Origin: Akebia trifoliata | Lineage: Eukaryota > Streptophyta > Magnoliopsida > Ranunculales > Lardizabalaceae | Direction of reading: 5' to 3' | DNA length: 64,000 nt | Assembly (NCBI GenBank): GCA_017979445.1 | Contig: CM030707.1 | Span: 18,900,586 to 18,964,585 of the forward strand | Part shown: in pieces, positions 1 through 13,500 of the stretch | Layout of the letters: every line of letters starts with the position of its first letter | Numbering within the stretch: the stretch's first letter is position 1 | Position numbers and translations under genes: made by a program | Notes under the pieces: generated by a model | Databases searched by the model: none | Told to the model about the DNA's origin: nothing | The model's input: the letters and a program-made list of their open reading frames with translations, nothing else

Positions 1-1589
1 GAGGATTTTTTTGTTTAGATGGGATCTTATGTGTAAATCGTTTTCTTAGTTCCTCTCTTGTTTGTATTTTGGTAGGTCACCGCTATCTCCTTTCCTTAAT
101 TTTATATTTATCGAAAAAAAAAAGAGAGCCTTATTGTCTAGAAGGGATAAGGTTAGCATGAAAAAGAATTTTCCATCTTTTCTTTGGAAAACATCAACCA
201 TCCGAAACTTGTGAAAAAATTGCCGGACATCTCTTGGAAATGGCATCTTTTGGCACTTTGTTTTAGCCTGATTTTATGTTTTGCATACATGGCACTCTTA
301 GGGCACACACATTTATTTCAGCCTCAGAGCCTCCTATCATTAATTTTATTGTGATATCATCCTCTAATTATGCTTATAATGGTAGAGGTAGGATTCTTTG
401 GAGTTTTTTTTTTCTATTTGTTTTTTGTTGGGTTATTTGGAAGGAGAGAATTAGGTTGAATTTTTAACGGAAGGAGAAAATTTTGCTTAATTTGCTCCTG
501 AATATCAAAGCTTAACAGTTTATTTGGACTAATGGGCTTATTGAGTTCAGATGAATTTTTTCAAAGGTTGTGTGCTTGGGAGTCCGTAGTGTGTAGGGAG
601 GGGAAATCTCTGGTCACTTGTATAAAATGAATGCGCAGTTTATACTAATGTGAAACTCTCAACATTAGAAGCTGCCTTGCGAGCAAGCCAATCAGCAGCT
701 TTATTAGTCTCATGCCACACAAACTCTAACTCAATGGATTCAAAACTCAACATAGTACTTCAAATTTCCCGAATAAGACTCAAAAACTTCCAAGTACAAC
801 TCCATCTGTCCATGATGCTTTGAATAGCAATCAAGGAATCGGAATTCACAATGACTTTTGAAGCCCCATTATCTCTGAGGAAGATCAGGTCTCTAAGAAT
901 GGCTTTCTACTCGAGGGCCAAGATGTCTGACTGATGAGAACGACCCTGCTTAAATAATCTTGTCTGATACACCACTGGGCGTAGAGGGAGGGAAGGATGG
1001 AGGGGGAGAGCGTGCATTATTGTTGTCGCAGACGCTTAAATTAGACCGTGGTTGTGTAAAGTATTAGGGTTTAATCAGTACAACATGGGCTAGGACCATT
1101 GGTAACAACTTTGATAAGAAGTCCATCCAAAGCGTAGCCCCAAGTGAGTTGCATTTTTGTCATCTTTTTTATTATTGTCTGTGCTTCCTAAAGTTGGATC
1201 CAACAATAATAGTATTGATAGCTCAGGTTGCAGTTTCTATCACTATTTTTAAGGTCCAAGGGGAATTAATTCGTGGCAAGTTACCGAGTCTGATAATTTA
1301 TGGTCGTTTAGTTGGCAAGTATCCATTCTTTTCACTTAGCTGGTCTGCCAATTAGGCTTTTCAAGGATCCATCTGTTTGTAAATGCAGTACAAGCCCGAC
1401 CTACAATGCCATGGCCTGCAGCAGCCCTATTGTTATAAATGACAGTTGAGGTGCTGGAACGAGACATCAACTGAGCTCTATATCACAAATCTTTGTTTAT
1501 TTTGTATGCCTTCTATGCAATGTTAGCCGACTTGTAAAGTAAGTTGGTTCCTAGCCTCTCAAACTAATTAACTCTGAAAACATTTTCAG
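1..1589 (+). other. UGGT intron (3' part) with repeat relics
   Basis: The exon at 1590 is preceded by a good acceptor (CATTTTCAG) and begins in phase 0. The conserved residues expected just before it are not found in any frame here, so this whole stretch is read as intron. It holds the LINE RNase H relic at 658-960 and otherwise no recognisable coding sequence. Confidence 0.6.
658..960 (-). pseudogene. LINE RNase H domain relic
   Basis: Read on the minus strand, about 100 codons match the RNase H-like domain of plant LINE ORF2. Visible landmarks are KVIVNSDSLIAIQSIMDRW, FVWHETNKAADWLARKAA and, upstream, SHQSDILALE followed by a stop. At least two in-frame stops (after ILALE and after LIREI) show it is dead. 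It lies antisense in the UGGT intron. The family assignment rests on the DS...W...ADWLARKA pattern; element ends are not visible. Confidence 0.7.
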
Positions 1590-4500
1590 ATTCCTAAAAA
1601 GACTATAAGGAAATTGCTGTCAACTCTACCACCTTCTGATGCCAGTACCTTCCGTGTTGATTTTCGATCTAACCATGTCCATTACCTCAACAACTTGGAG
1701 GAGGATGCCATGTACAGGCGTTGGCGAAGCAATTTAAATGAAGTAATTTCTTTCCTTTACTTGTTTTTGTCCTATGTAAATTCCAGGTGGTTTAATGCAC
1801 ATTTTGGAGACCAACTGTGATGTTGCCAATAACATTGTCTAATTTTGTTGTTGTAGCTTTTGATGCCAGTTTTTCCTGGCCAACTTCGGTACATCCGCAA
1901 AAATCTGTTCCATGCAGTTTATGTTCTTGATCCTGCCTCTATATGTGGACTTGAGGCAAGTTACTTTTTCTGGCTGAGTACTTGGTTGGTTCTATTTACA
2001 TCAATTTGTTGCACAAATTTCTCATATGGATATTTCTTTGGGTACCTTGCAGTCCATCGACATGATCATATCTATGTATGAAAATAATTTACCCGTGAGA
2101 TTCGGTGTAATACTCTATTCATCAGAATTGATAAAAAAGATTGAAGAGAATGGAGGTGAACTCCCCCTATCTGCAGGGGAGGATAACAGTCCTTCTGAGG
2201 AGGATATCTCCAATTTGGTAATTTTTTCTTTCATTCTGGAAATTACATTGTTTTCTTCTTCTTGTTCTCTTATTGATGCTAAAATGCATTTTTCGGTCAT
2301 GTACTCTTTTTTATTTTTATTTTTGGATAAGTATAAATTCCATTAAAAGAAGAAAATACAACGACCGGTCAAGGTGACCAATCAAAATAAGAAGCTCAAC
2401 TATCACACAAGGTGTCCCAACGATAAACGAACTCCTCAAGGAAAACCCCTTTGAAATTGGGGTACAGTTTACACCAAAAAAATAACAGTCCTAAAACATT
2501 GAATACAATGTCTCTAGTAGAAGAAGTAGCCCCTTTGAATATCCTTTTATTTCTTTCCAATCAATGCCCCCATATCCTCTTAATTATTAATTGCATGTGT
2601 TGATAATTGTACACCCCAAAATAGTTTGGACAAGACAACATTAAGGATGAATGATGAAACTTGCTTACAGACGTTAGCTTTGTTGTGCTGCCTGCTTACA
2701 GCATACTGTCTTTAGTTCTTAACCACCCCCTCTCTCAAATTCTCAATTTTGTTTCCATGGAATTGGCATTGATTGGGTCTAATAGAATTTGTTTGTTGAT
2801 TGTATTTTGTTTTGCAGATTATTCGTCTTTTCATTTATATTGAGGAGAACCATGGGACTCAAATGGCTTTCCAATTTTTGAGCGATGTATGTGGGGTGCT
2901 TTAACTATTACATGTGGGGCTATAGAATTTGGTTATCACTGCGTCCTGTTATTTGCTTATCATATCTTTCTGGCCGTTGTTTATTAAATTATTCAGGTGA
3001 TTAGGACATACCTGTCCACATTTGGTCAATATTGAAGAAACCCTCTGTGTTTTCAAACTGATGACATACCCCTTTGACGTAGGTTTTGTTATAGAGATCA
3101 AGGTAAAATCACTTACAGGCCCTTGGCTTCAACCTCTAGCAAACCCCCCTTCATTTTCTCCCCAAAACCAGTCATCTTCCATCTTAGGGTGGACGTTTTT
3201 AACCCTCATCTTCAAGCTTCAGACCTCAAGAACAAGATAGAATATTTAGAAACATACAAAGACAGATATTTGGGTAGAAAAATCAAGGATTTCTTTACTT
3301 AGAGGTTAACAGCTTGAAGATGAAATAATTTTAGGATCGTCTTCAACCTTAAAATTATTTCTTCAACCTTCAAACCTCAAAAACACGATAGGGTTTTTGG
3401 ACAAGGATAGAATATTTGGGTGGAAAAATTAAGGGTTTCCAGTGACACATCAAAGACGAGATTGAACAGGTTAAAGTAATATTTAGCTACCTCCTCCCTA
3501 ATCCTCCCTTCCAAAACAAGGTGAGGAATGTCGTTTTGCATCTGCGGTCCAATGGAAAAATTTGTTGTTTTATTTAACCATCCCACTCTTTTTATGAACC
3601 ACCCTCCCAAATGTTTCCCAATAACACTGCTTCAACTTATCTTCAAAAGCTTTTCAATTTCATTTGTACACATTCCTCACTTTACCCTTGGAGTGAAAAA
3701 ATTCCTCCCCTCCACCTTTTTTGAAGAATTTGGCACTTGAAGCCATGTGTTTTCAAATTTTAAAGATAAAGGGCAATGTGACACACACCTCCACAACCCA
3801 AAATCAAAGTAGCACATTATTTGAGATTTCTCTATGGATCACCAATTGAGACGCATTAGGAAAAGGTTGCCTCCTACACTTGAGATCAAACCCTTCCCAA
3901 TCATCATGCAATCGGATTAATTATTTTTTACGAAACCCCCAAAATCTCTTATAGTTCTCATCTGAACTTATTAATATAAATTCTTGCCCCTATAAGAAAA
4001 TCAGTACAAATACTTGGTTCCATATTAATTTAATAATAAAGCCAAAAAAATCCATGTTTTCACATCCTTATTTGTGTAAGTTTTTACCAATAATAAAGTC
4101 ATGGTCAAGTATGCTCAATATATATGTAGCCATCATTTTAAAATATATGTTTTTTCCTTATCTTTTTATTGACTATTTTTTTCTGGAAAATGAATCCCAA
4201 GAAATTGGAAGGAAATGAGTCAAAAAGCACATGTGTGTTTCCCTCTTTAGAGACTGGAGATTGACCGTTAAAAGGATCTTGTTCACTGTTATCCATGCAG
4301 AAGAGCAAAATCCAATTTACTTTCTGTTTTAAAAGTAAATGACACACACGTGTACCTTTCCCAAATTGTATATATTGATTGTTTATTTTGTAGCAAGAAA
4401 GAGGGGATTGTGGAGGAATCCTATATGGGTTTATGTAATTTAAAACTCATGGCTGAACACCTGTAAATATTTTGCAGGTAAATAGGTTACGGAGTGTGTC

Positions 4501-7500
4501 AGATGATCCTATAGAAGATACTCTTGAAGTGCATCATGTTGAAGGCGCATTTGTTGAAGTACTCCTGTAAGTTGAAAAAAAGCCAGGATTTTATGGTTAG
4601 TTCTATCTAGTTTTAGGTGGCTAAAGGTTTTTCATTGTAGGTATCTTCTTCCTTTAGTGATCAAGGGGAAAAATAGAAAAGAGAAGGAAGAAGATCTTAT
4701 TTGTACAGCTTGCTAATTTTTCATATTAAATTGAAATTTATCAACTTTTTGTACATTTTTTAATGCACAGACCAAAGATGAAATCTCCACCTCAAGATAT
4801 CGTACTAAAGCTCGAAAAGGAGTTGGCATTCAAGGAAAAAGCTGAAGAAAGCTCCCTCTTTGTTTTTAACATGGGCTTGTCTAAATTGCAATGTTGCCTC
4901 TTGATGAATGGGCTTGTCTATGAGTCCACTGAGGTATGTGATGACATTTATCCCATCATTTCGGGTCATTTTATTATTCATGTATCCTGAATTTATGGTT
5001 ATAGTGTGACTATTAATTTTGTTCAGTTGGATCTTTTGAAATGTTTAAGCCTTATCCTTTTTTGCTGCCCCAAAGAGTTCATCGATATTGTGTTTTGTTC
5101 GTTGAATTTCTTAGATATGCTTAAAGAATCAAGTCCATGTAGCTGTGATGCACCCACTACATATACAGTCCCACAGTACGATTATTTCTATTATTATTTT
5201 TTTCCATACTATTTGACTATATGCCTGCTTTTAGGCAAGATTTAAAATCTTTTCTCAAGGCATTGTCTCGGTTAGGAGAATATTCGAGATGTCTTAAGAC
5301 TTTGGTTTAGGAGGCTTCAATAATTGGGAGGTTCAGGTGATAAAAAATCTCATCAGATGTATATCTTAGATCCTTGTTGACCCAATATTGTAGGATCAAA
5401 GGATGTGGGCTTAGAGTCACAACAAGGTGTCCTCGTTGCAATCTTTTTACAACTTCACTGTGCCTTCTTCTATCTCTCCCTTTCCTACATGAGTCCTTGA
5501 GTCCTTACAAGCTCTCCTTTTTCGTTTGGGTGGTGGTTTTGAGAGGGATTCTAACAATGGATCATATTATCTCATTCATTGCTCCTTTGTAATGGAGGTT
5601 TGGGCTCACTTTCTCTCTGTTCCGTGTTGCTTGGTGCTTATCTAGTTCAGTTTTACGTATCTTCCAATCTTGGTAGATTAAGACCTTTTCGTATATAAAG
5701 AGCATTTTGTGGACAATAACTCCTTTTGCCTTGTGTTGGGGTCATTTGGAAGGGAAGGAACAATAGGAGCTTTGATTGGTTTTCTTTTTCTTGTACTTTT
5801 TTTTTGGGTTAAGCTGTTCAGAATTTAAAGGGGTCTTTTTCTTTTTTGAGGATTTCTTATTTTGGTGGGATTAGGGCTTAAAATGGTACAGATTTTATCC
5901 GAAATTCGAGTGATCCGAATTTACCGGGTTTGGTTTCATCAAGTATATATGAATTAAAATATGGTTCAGATATGGGTTGATGTCCCCTAACCCGAGTTGG
6001 ATCTGGGTCGAATACGGTTCGTCCCTATATCCGCCAAGATCCGAATAATATATTACTTTGCAAATTGTATTGTTATACTTTTTTTAAGTCATCTTTCATC
6101 AACCAACAACGGTTGAGTGTAGTGGTCAAGGCCTCTCTTCAAAATGGAGAGGTCTTAGGAGCTACTTTTTCTTCTTGGAATTAGAATGAGCTAGAACGTG
6201 AACAAACACAAGAGCAATCCCTATCGATTTCAAGTCACCATTTAGTCATATTTAAACAATTTTATTTGAAATAATCTTAAACGGTTTGACGTTATCCGAC
6301 TTGAATCAATTAATTCGGTTGGATCAAATCCAGATTGGTTTTAATGAAAGTAAAATGGTTTGGATATGGATATGAACACACTAATATCTGGCCCGATCCA
6401 ACCCGTTTTAGGTCCTTAGTGGGATCAGATTTGTAATGCTAGAGAGTAAGCTTTTTTGTTTTCCTCCTAATAGTTAGTCCTTCTCGGCCTCCTTTCCCTT
6501 TTTTTTTCTTCTTTAATTTTGTTCTGCTCAAATATATTTGTCACTTTCCTTAGTGCATTTATCTAACTATTATATAATGCAACACAACATTAATAGTTTC
6601 AAATATATCTTTTTCTAGGATGCTGTGATAAATGCTATGAATGATGAACTCCCAAGAATTCAAGAACAAGTTTACTATGGACATATAGGCTCACACACAG
6701 ATGTTCTGGAAAAATTCCTTTCAGAAAGTGGTTATCATCGCTATAACCCACAGGTAAACTATTTGGGAGGTTTGTTGTGAAATGTTGGACCTATCTTCAG
6801 ATCTTGGATTTGATTTGGCTTATCTTGCAAATATGTTAGTACCTTATGTAGCTTAATCTTCCACGTTTATGAAATGATGTAGATAACTGGGGATGGAAAG
6901 ACCCAAAAGAGGTTTGCTTCGCTGTCTGCATCAATTCTTGGAAGTGAATCTGTGTTGAACGATATCAATTACTTGCATAGTCCTGGAAGTAAGTCGTAAT
7001 TAAAAATCTGGGCGCTGTAATACAATCATTTCAAGTTTTTTTTTATCTTGACATTTGCTTCATTTGGTCCAACTTCTTTTTCCAGCTATAGATGATTTGA
7101 AGCCGGTGACTCATCTACTTGCTGTTAATGTTGCATCAAGTAAAGGGATGAAGTTGCTCCGCGAAGGAATACGTTACCTGGTTATTGTTTTATTACAATG
7201 AAACCTGTCTCTCAGTTGTTACCTTTTTTTTTTGGTGTCATGTTCATTTATTTTCTTTTTCACTTGCTAAATGTGTTGCAGACGGGAGGATCTAAAGGTG
7301 CCCGTCTAGGTGTATTATTTAGTGTTGAAAATGGTGCTGGATCGCCTAGTTTTCTTTTTGTGAAGGTTTTTGGATTCACCGCCTCTTCATTTAGGTTAGT
7401 TATGTCTTTGAAAGCTTTACAGGCTATCTTCACTGCTCCTATCATTCGGATTTTATTATTTTCATTTACTTCACACACAAAATTTGTGTAAACATGAAAT

Positions 7501-10500
7501 CCAATGGTTGAGATTTATCCTCAGGAAAAGTATCAACTAGATAGGTATAAATCCTGACCATTGGATTTCATGTTTACACAGCTTGGGGCATTTTTTTTTT
7601 TCATGAGTTACCTCTATATATGCATGAGTTCAAATACATGCAAGCATATAAAATTATCAGCTGCCTAACTGCATGCTTTCTTTATGCCTTGCAGTCATAA
7701 GAAAACAGTATTGAGTTTTTTGGATCAGTTCTGTTCGTTTTTTGAGAGGGAGTATATGTTCATGGCTTCATTGGATGCTGAAAGTACTCCATTGTTCATA
7801 GAAAAAGTTTGTGAGCTGGCAAGGGCAAATGGCTTACCATCAGAGGACTATAGAGCTGTTCTTTCAGACTTCTCGATAGATTTATTGAAGAATCATTTGG
7901 TTAAGGTGTTTGTTTATGTGTTGACTTTTGAAACCTTACAGCCCCTAAAGAATATAATTTGCATGCTGTTTTATCACTCATGATGTCTACTGGTTTCTGA
8001 AACTGGTAGCATAGCTAGGAAAAGTTCATGGTTTCATGACTTCTTCCACGAAGTTCTGTATGTCCTCTTTATAACCAGGATAACTGTTTAGTGGATAATT
8101 TCTTTTTTGATATTTAGAATTCATTAGAAAAAAGCTGGTCGAGATGGCCAGCAAGGATGGAATACAAGACAAACCACCTGAATAATACGACATACATTAA
8201 GGAAATGTCACCAACCTGGTCCCATCTACAAAGGAAATCCTAAAAAAAAACCCGCTAAATTCCTTAAAATTTTTACCACCACACTCCCAGCCAAAAAAAA
8301 ACAGCAGCCCCAAAAATAGAAATGAAAATATCTTGGATGGGCAACTCTTCTCCTTCAAAAACACACTCATTTCTCTCTCTTCAAATACCTCGACAAACCA
8401 CGAGGGGAAGGAAGCTCCACAACCTTCTAGTGCCAATGAACAAGAAATCCATTTGGATCCACAACACCAAAAGCAATTGAAGAGAAGCTCGAAGGCATCC
8501 CATCACCCCGAAGAGACTTAAGAATCATACTTCAATTTGGCCATGCCTTGGAGGCCATCTTCACAAAATTTCAATCCATTACAACGTTTTTAGCATCATG
8601 AAAAGTTGAAGTTCCAACACTCTGAACTGCTCATTTAGACCATTGTTTTAGGTCAATTTTTTATATAGCTAGTAGTGCCATGTTGGGAAAGAACCATTGA
8701 ATGGTTAGAATCATTCAAAATGTTATCCATACGGGCTCCACAAGTGGGAGTACAAATAGGGAGAAAGTATAGATCATTACAGATGCTCCATATGTGTAAT
8801 CTTTTGATTCCTTTTTATAAATGCCTATATTCAGTTTTTTTGTATTGTATTGTATTGCTTGATGGGGATGTTTTTGTTTGATCGATGTAATTTTCAGTAT
8901 GATCTGTTGTTATTTATGATCGTTATTTACAGATTTGGGATATGAATAACAGCTAATTAATTACAATTTACAAATGGAGTGCAGGTGTCACATTTTCTTT
9001 ACAGGCATCTGGGGCTTGAATTTGGTGCTAATGCAGTCATTACCAATGGAAGGGTAAGTCAGATGGATTTCTGGTTTGGCTGGATTTCATATTAAGGTTT
9101 CAAGACTATTGATTTTGATGCTTTAGATTCATTAAAAAATTGGATGGTTTAGCATATCTTGTTGTCTGTTAACATAGGATTCGAAGTCTTTCAATAAATA
9201 TTACTTCTTTCTCCTATTTTTATATATCTTAATGTATGACAGGTAATACTTCCCATTACTGGGAGCACCTTTTTGAGTCATGATTTTGGTCTTCTTGAAT
9301 CTGTGGAGTTTGAGCAAAGAATAAAGCACATTATGAAAATTATTGAAGAAGTGGAGTGGCAAGATATAGACCCTGATGTTCTAACGAGGTTTGTTGATGG
9401 TTGTCTCTTTGCCACACTTTGTCAATGTTTGTTGTTGGGATAATATAGCACATGAGGTAGTCTGGCTGAGGTCAAATACCAGAGGATGAGCTATCCACTC
9501 CTTGTCTTTTGTTCGATATTGTTATATATGTGAAGCTAATTGCTTATATTAATATTGATAATCCTAAAAAGCAAAAAGAAGTATAACTAAGAGGAGCTTT
9601 CCTTGATTAGTCATTTCTTTTGATTTAGTTGCTCTTTTAATATGTACTTCCTGAGAATAGAGGTTTATTTGATGAATTCTATCTAGATGTATTACATCTA
9701 TGATGAAGTTTAGAAAAATAAGTCAATTTACTTTCCTTAAGTTCAGTCTTTTAAAATCTGGTTGTTTCAGGATTGTTCCATAATTTTGACTTCATTACAA
9801 AATACTATCACTGGTAACTTTAAGTTCAATTGTTTCAGTATCATTATAGTGAAGTGTCTACTGCATCCTTCCATTCAGCTTTTGGATTGAGCTCATGTTA
9901 AAATTTAATTTTGTCTTGCAAGCTTCATTGATGTTTCTTATATTTTTTTTTCCCTTTCTTTTTTCCCTTTTTCTAATGTGTAAGCTAGTGTTGATGTTAC
10001 TACTTCGGGGAGTACTTTATGGATTTTCTCTGTTTTGTAGAACTAGGATGAAGTTTCTAACCATGTTTATAAATGCTATGTGCAGCAAATTCATTAGTGA
10101 TCTCATCATGTTTGTTTCATCTTCAATGTCAATACGGGAACGGAGTTCTGAAAGTGCTCGTTTCGAAGTTTTAAATGCAAAGTACAGGTGCGGGCTAATC
10201 TTCTATTGCCATTTTGAAACAAAGATAGTTCATAAGTGCAAGGGTGGCGTGGCATATTCTTTACTTATCTAAAAATAAAGGAATATTCTTATGCAACCAT
10301 AGTAACTCCCTAGTCACTAACATTTGTAAAGAATGAGAAGGGGTATGCGTTTTTTAGATACTTTCTTTGCGAACCTATCACATTTGAAAGTACTCTTCTA
10401 GTAACAGTATTATTCTTGGAATTTTTGTTGCAAGATTCCTCTGAACTGTCTAAATTACCTCTGCCGAAATGTGTCAGATTTCCCCATTGATTTGGTGTTC

Positions 10501-13500
10501 CTTTTGACTTTTCTTTCTTTACTAGAACAACATACATTGACATTTATTAACTCTTTATCTTTTCCAATAGGAAGCTTCTATATGGAAAGATAGATCAATA
10601 CATTTCATGTATTCTCTTATGTGTAGTATGTGATATAACTATTGCCCTAAATTTCATCATATTTCCATGAAATATACTGAAATGTTTCCATTTCCACAAT
10701 GCTTGACATGAAATTCAATAGTTAGTTACTTTTTGTAGATATTTCAGTGGAAATTAGTATTCATTTTGCAAAATATCTTTTTTCAAAGATTCTTTTATGA
10801 AAACATATTGTTAAATATTGAAAAATAAAAAATACAATCATAAATTACTTGTCGAAAGAACCTGATATACTCATAATATTCTAAGCATATTAGCACAATT
10901 CTGCGAAGGTATTGACAGAGTAAGCAGTGGGATTCACTTGTGCTGATAAGAAGAACAAGAAAGAAGAGTAGTGGTTTTGAAGCTTTAAAACAGGGATCTC
11001 ATTTTCAAGGTTTTGAAGCATTGTCATTGACTACATCTTTGATGCGACCTACTAAATTACTGGATGAAATGAAGTGCTTGTGTTTTGTTTTTTATCACCA
11101 TAGCAACTGTGTAGTGCTCTAATTTTACCATTACATTCCCGGTCTCAGGCCCGGATAAAGGATGGTTGCATCAAGTTGGCAGCCGATGCAAAAGTCCTCC
11201 ATCCCCTAACATAATATTTTGTACCTTGATCAAAACGACCTGATCGATGTCTTGAGAAGCTCTCTCAAGATGTGCTAAGGCTCTTTCTACACAACAGAAA
11301 GTTCAGTCAGGGGGAATTCCAGATTATTGATTGTTGATGGTATATTTGATCATATCTGAGGTTTTTTGGTGGAAATTTTATCTTTTTTATGTTTTCCTTT
11401 TTACCTTTCACCCCAAGACTTTGGTTTTGGAGAGCTTGAGCGATTTGATGGTGGTTTTCATTCAATTAACGGACGAACAGGAATATGTGTATCCTTACTG
11501 GACTTTTGGCATTCTGTCTTACTCTTGGTAAAATTCTGTCAGTTCTTTGAGAATTTCACTCAATAAGTGCTAAATGCTCATACCATGTGACATAGCTTGG
11601 GATGAAGGGTTTTCTATTATATTTTGTGTTAAAATTTATGGAGTTAAGTTGTTACAGAGCAGTTCAAAACATATTTGGAGTCCAGTGTGCATACTTTCGG
11701 TTTGAATAATTGAAATTCAATTGAATGAAAGTTGAGTATGCTGCTTGCATGATGGTTGATGGTCATGTCCTTGATCAACTCTAAATAAATCTATTTGTGA
11801 GTTGAGGGTTGATTAAGAAACCTCACTCCTTTTACCCATAGTCACCAAAGTCACCGACTTTTTCAAAAAATCGTGTTTAAATCGCAATTTTGAAGACTGG
11901 CGATTAAATCATGACTTTTTGAAAAAAAATTACGATTTAAATGAAAGTCGCGATTTAAACACTAAAAATGTGATTTCTTTTTTTCTTTTTTGCTTAGTGT
12001 AGGAGAATCAAGAAATCTGATCTCATAAAATCAAGAAAATAGGATATTCTTCTTGATTATTCTTGATCACTCTTGACTTTCTAGAATATTCATGTAATCT
12101 TCTACAATAGGATAGTCGGTTTATTATTCTAGATTATTCTTGAATTTCTAGATTATTCTTGTAATATGATAGTTGGTCTATAAATACCACTATTGGGGCA
12201 TTTGTAATGATCATCCAAGAATTCTCAATAAATTCAATTTTTCTACATGGTATCAGAGCATTACGTTCTGATCTAGGGATTACCTATGGCGGGCCAAAAT
12301 CCATGGAAGACAGCTTTAACCGATGTGACCAGCAAGGACTCAGCGGCGTCAGGGGAAAGCACCGCAAGTTCGAACCTGAACTCCTCCATCTCATTCAGTG
12401 GTTCGGAAGGGTCCACGAATTAGTTCCAATTGAATATCCACCGTCTAAATGGAAAAAACTACACGGAATGGTCGCAAATCGTTCGTTTGATTTTGGAAGG
12501 CAAGGGAAAACTTGGATATCTAACAGGAGAAGTGACAAAACCTGCAGATGGAGATTCAACTCTCAAGACCTGGAAATTAGAAAATTCTTTGATTATTGCG
12601 TGGTTGGTGAACTCAATGGAACCCGCAATTGGCAAGCCCTTAATGTTCCTGCCGATGGCCAAAGATGTTTGGGAAGCAGTCAGGGATACGTATTCCGATC
12701 TAGAAAATTCTTCGCAAATTTTTGGTTTAAAATCTAAACTTTAGCACGCGAAACAAGGTGACCGAGATGTAACCTACTACTACAACGCGTTGATGACATT
12801 GTGGCAGGAGTTAGACCTCTGTTATGATGATGTTTAGGAGTGCGCGAATGATAGTGTCCGGTTTATGAAACGACAGGAGAATGATCGTGTATTTATGTTC
12901 TTGGCAGGACTTAACAAAGAATTAAACGAGGTGCGGGGCCGAATTTTAGGGAAAACTCCTTTGCCAACAATTCGTGAGGCCTTCTCAGATGTTCGGAGAG
13001 AAGAAGCACAGCAGAGTGTGATGCTTAACAACAAATCGGTTCCTAGTACTACTAACTCGGAAGTAGAAAGTTCTGCCCTTGTAACTCGGGATTTTCAAGA
13101 GGAGGTGAAAAAGGATGGTAAGCGTTCTGAACGGTTGTGATGCGATCATTGCAAACGTCCGTGGCACACAAGGGAAACCTGCAGGAAAATTCATGGCAAG
13201 CCTCAAAACTGGAAGAAGTCTGGTGGAAAGGGGCGTGCACTTTAGACTAGTTTCTCAGATCAAGAGCAGTAGTCTTCTTCAAGTTCGTTTCCTTTCACCA
13301 AGGAGCAGATAGACCAACTGTACAAGTTTCTCGAGTCTCAGAAAAATTCTTCTTGTTTTTTGGCTCAAAAAGGTAATTACCTGAAAACAGCTCTCATTGT
13401 TGTCAACCCTGATCGCACCTGGATCATCGATTCAGGTGCAACCGATCATATGACAGGGTTGTCAAATCTTTTTTCTTCGTATAATCCTTGTGCAGGTAAT

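Noticed and set aside
7684..7983. 99-codon frame starting at an ATG
   Set aside because: It is the UGGT exon 7695-7905 read past its donor into intron; the ATG is not a gene start.
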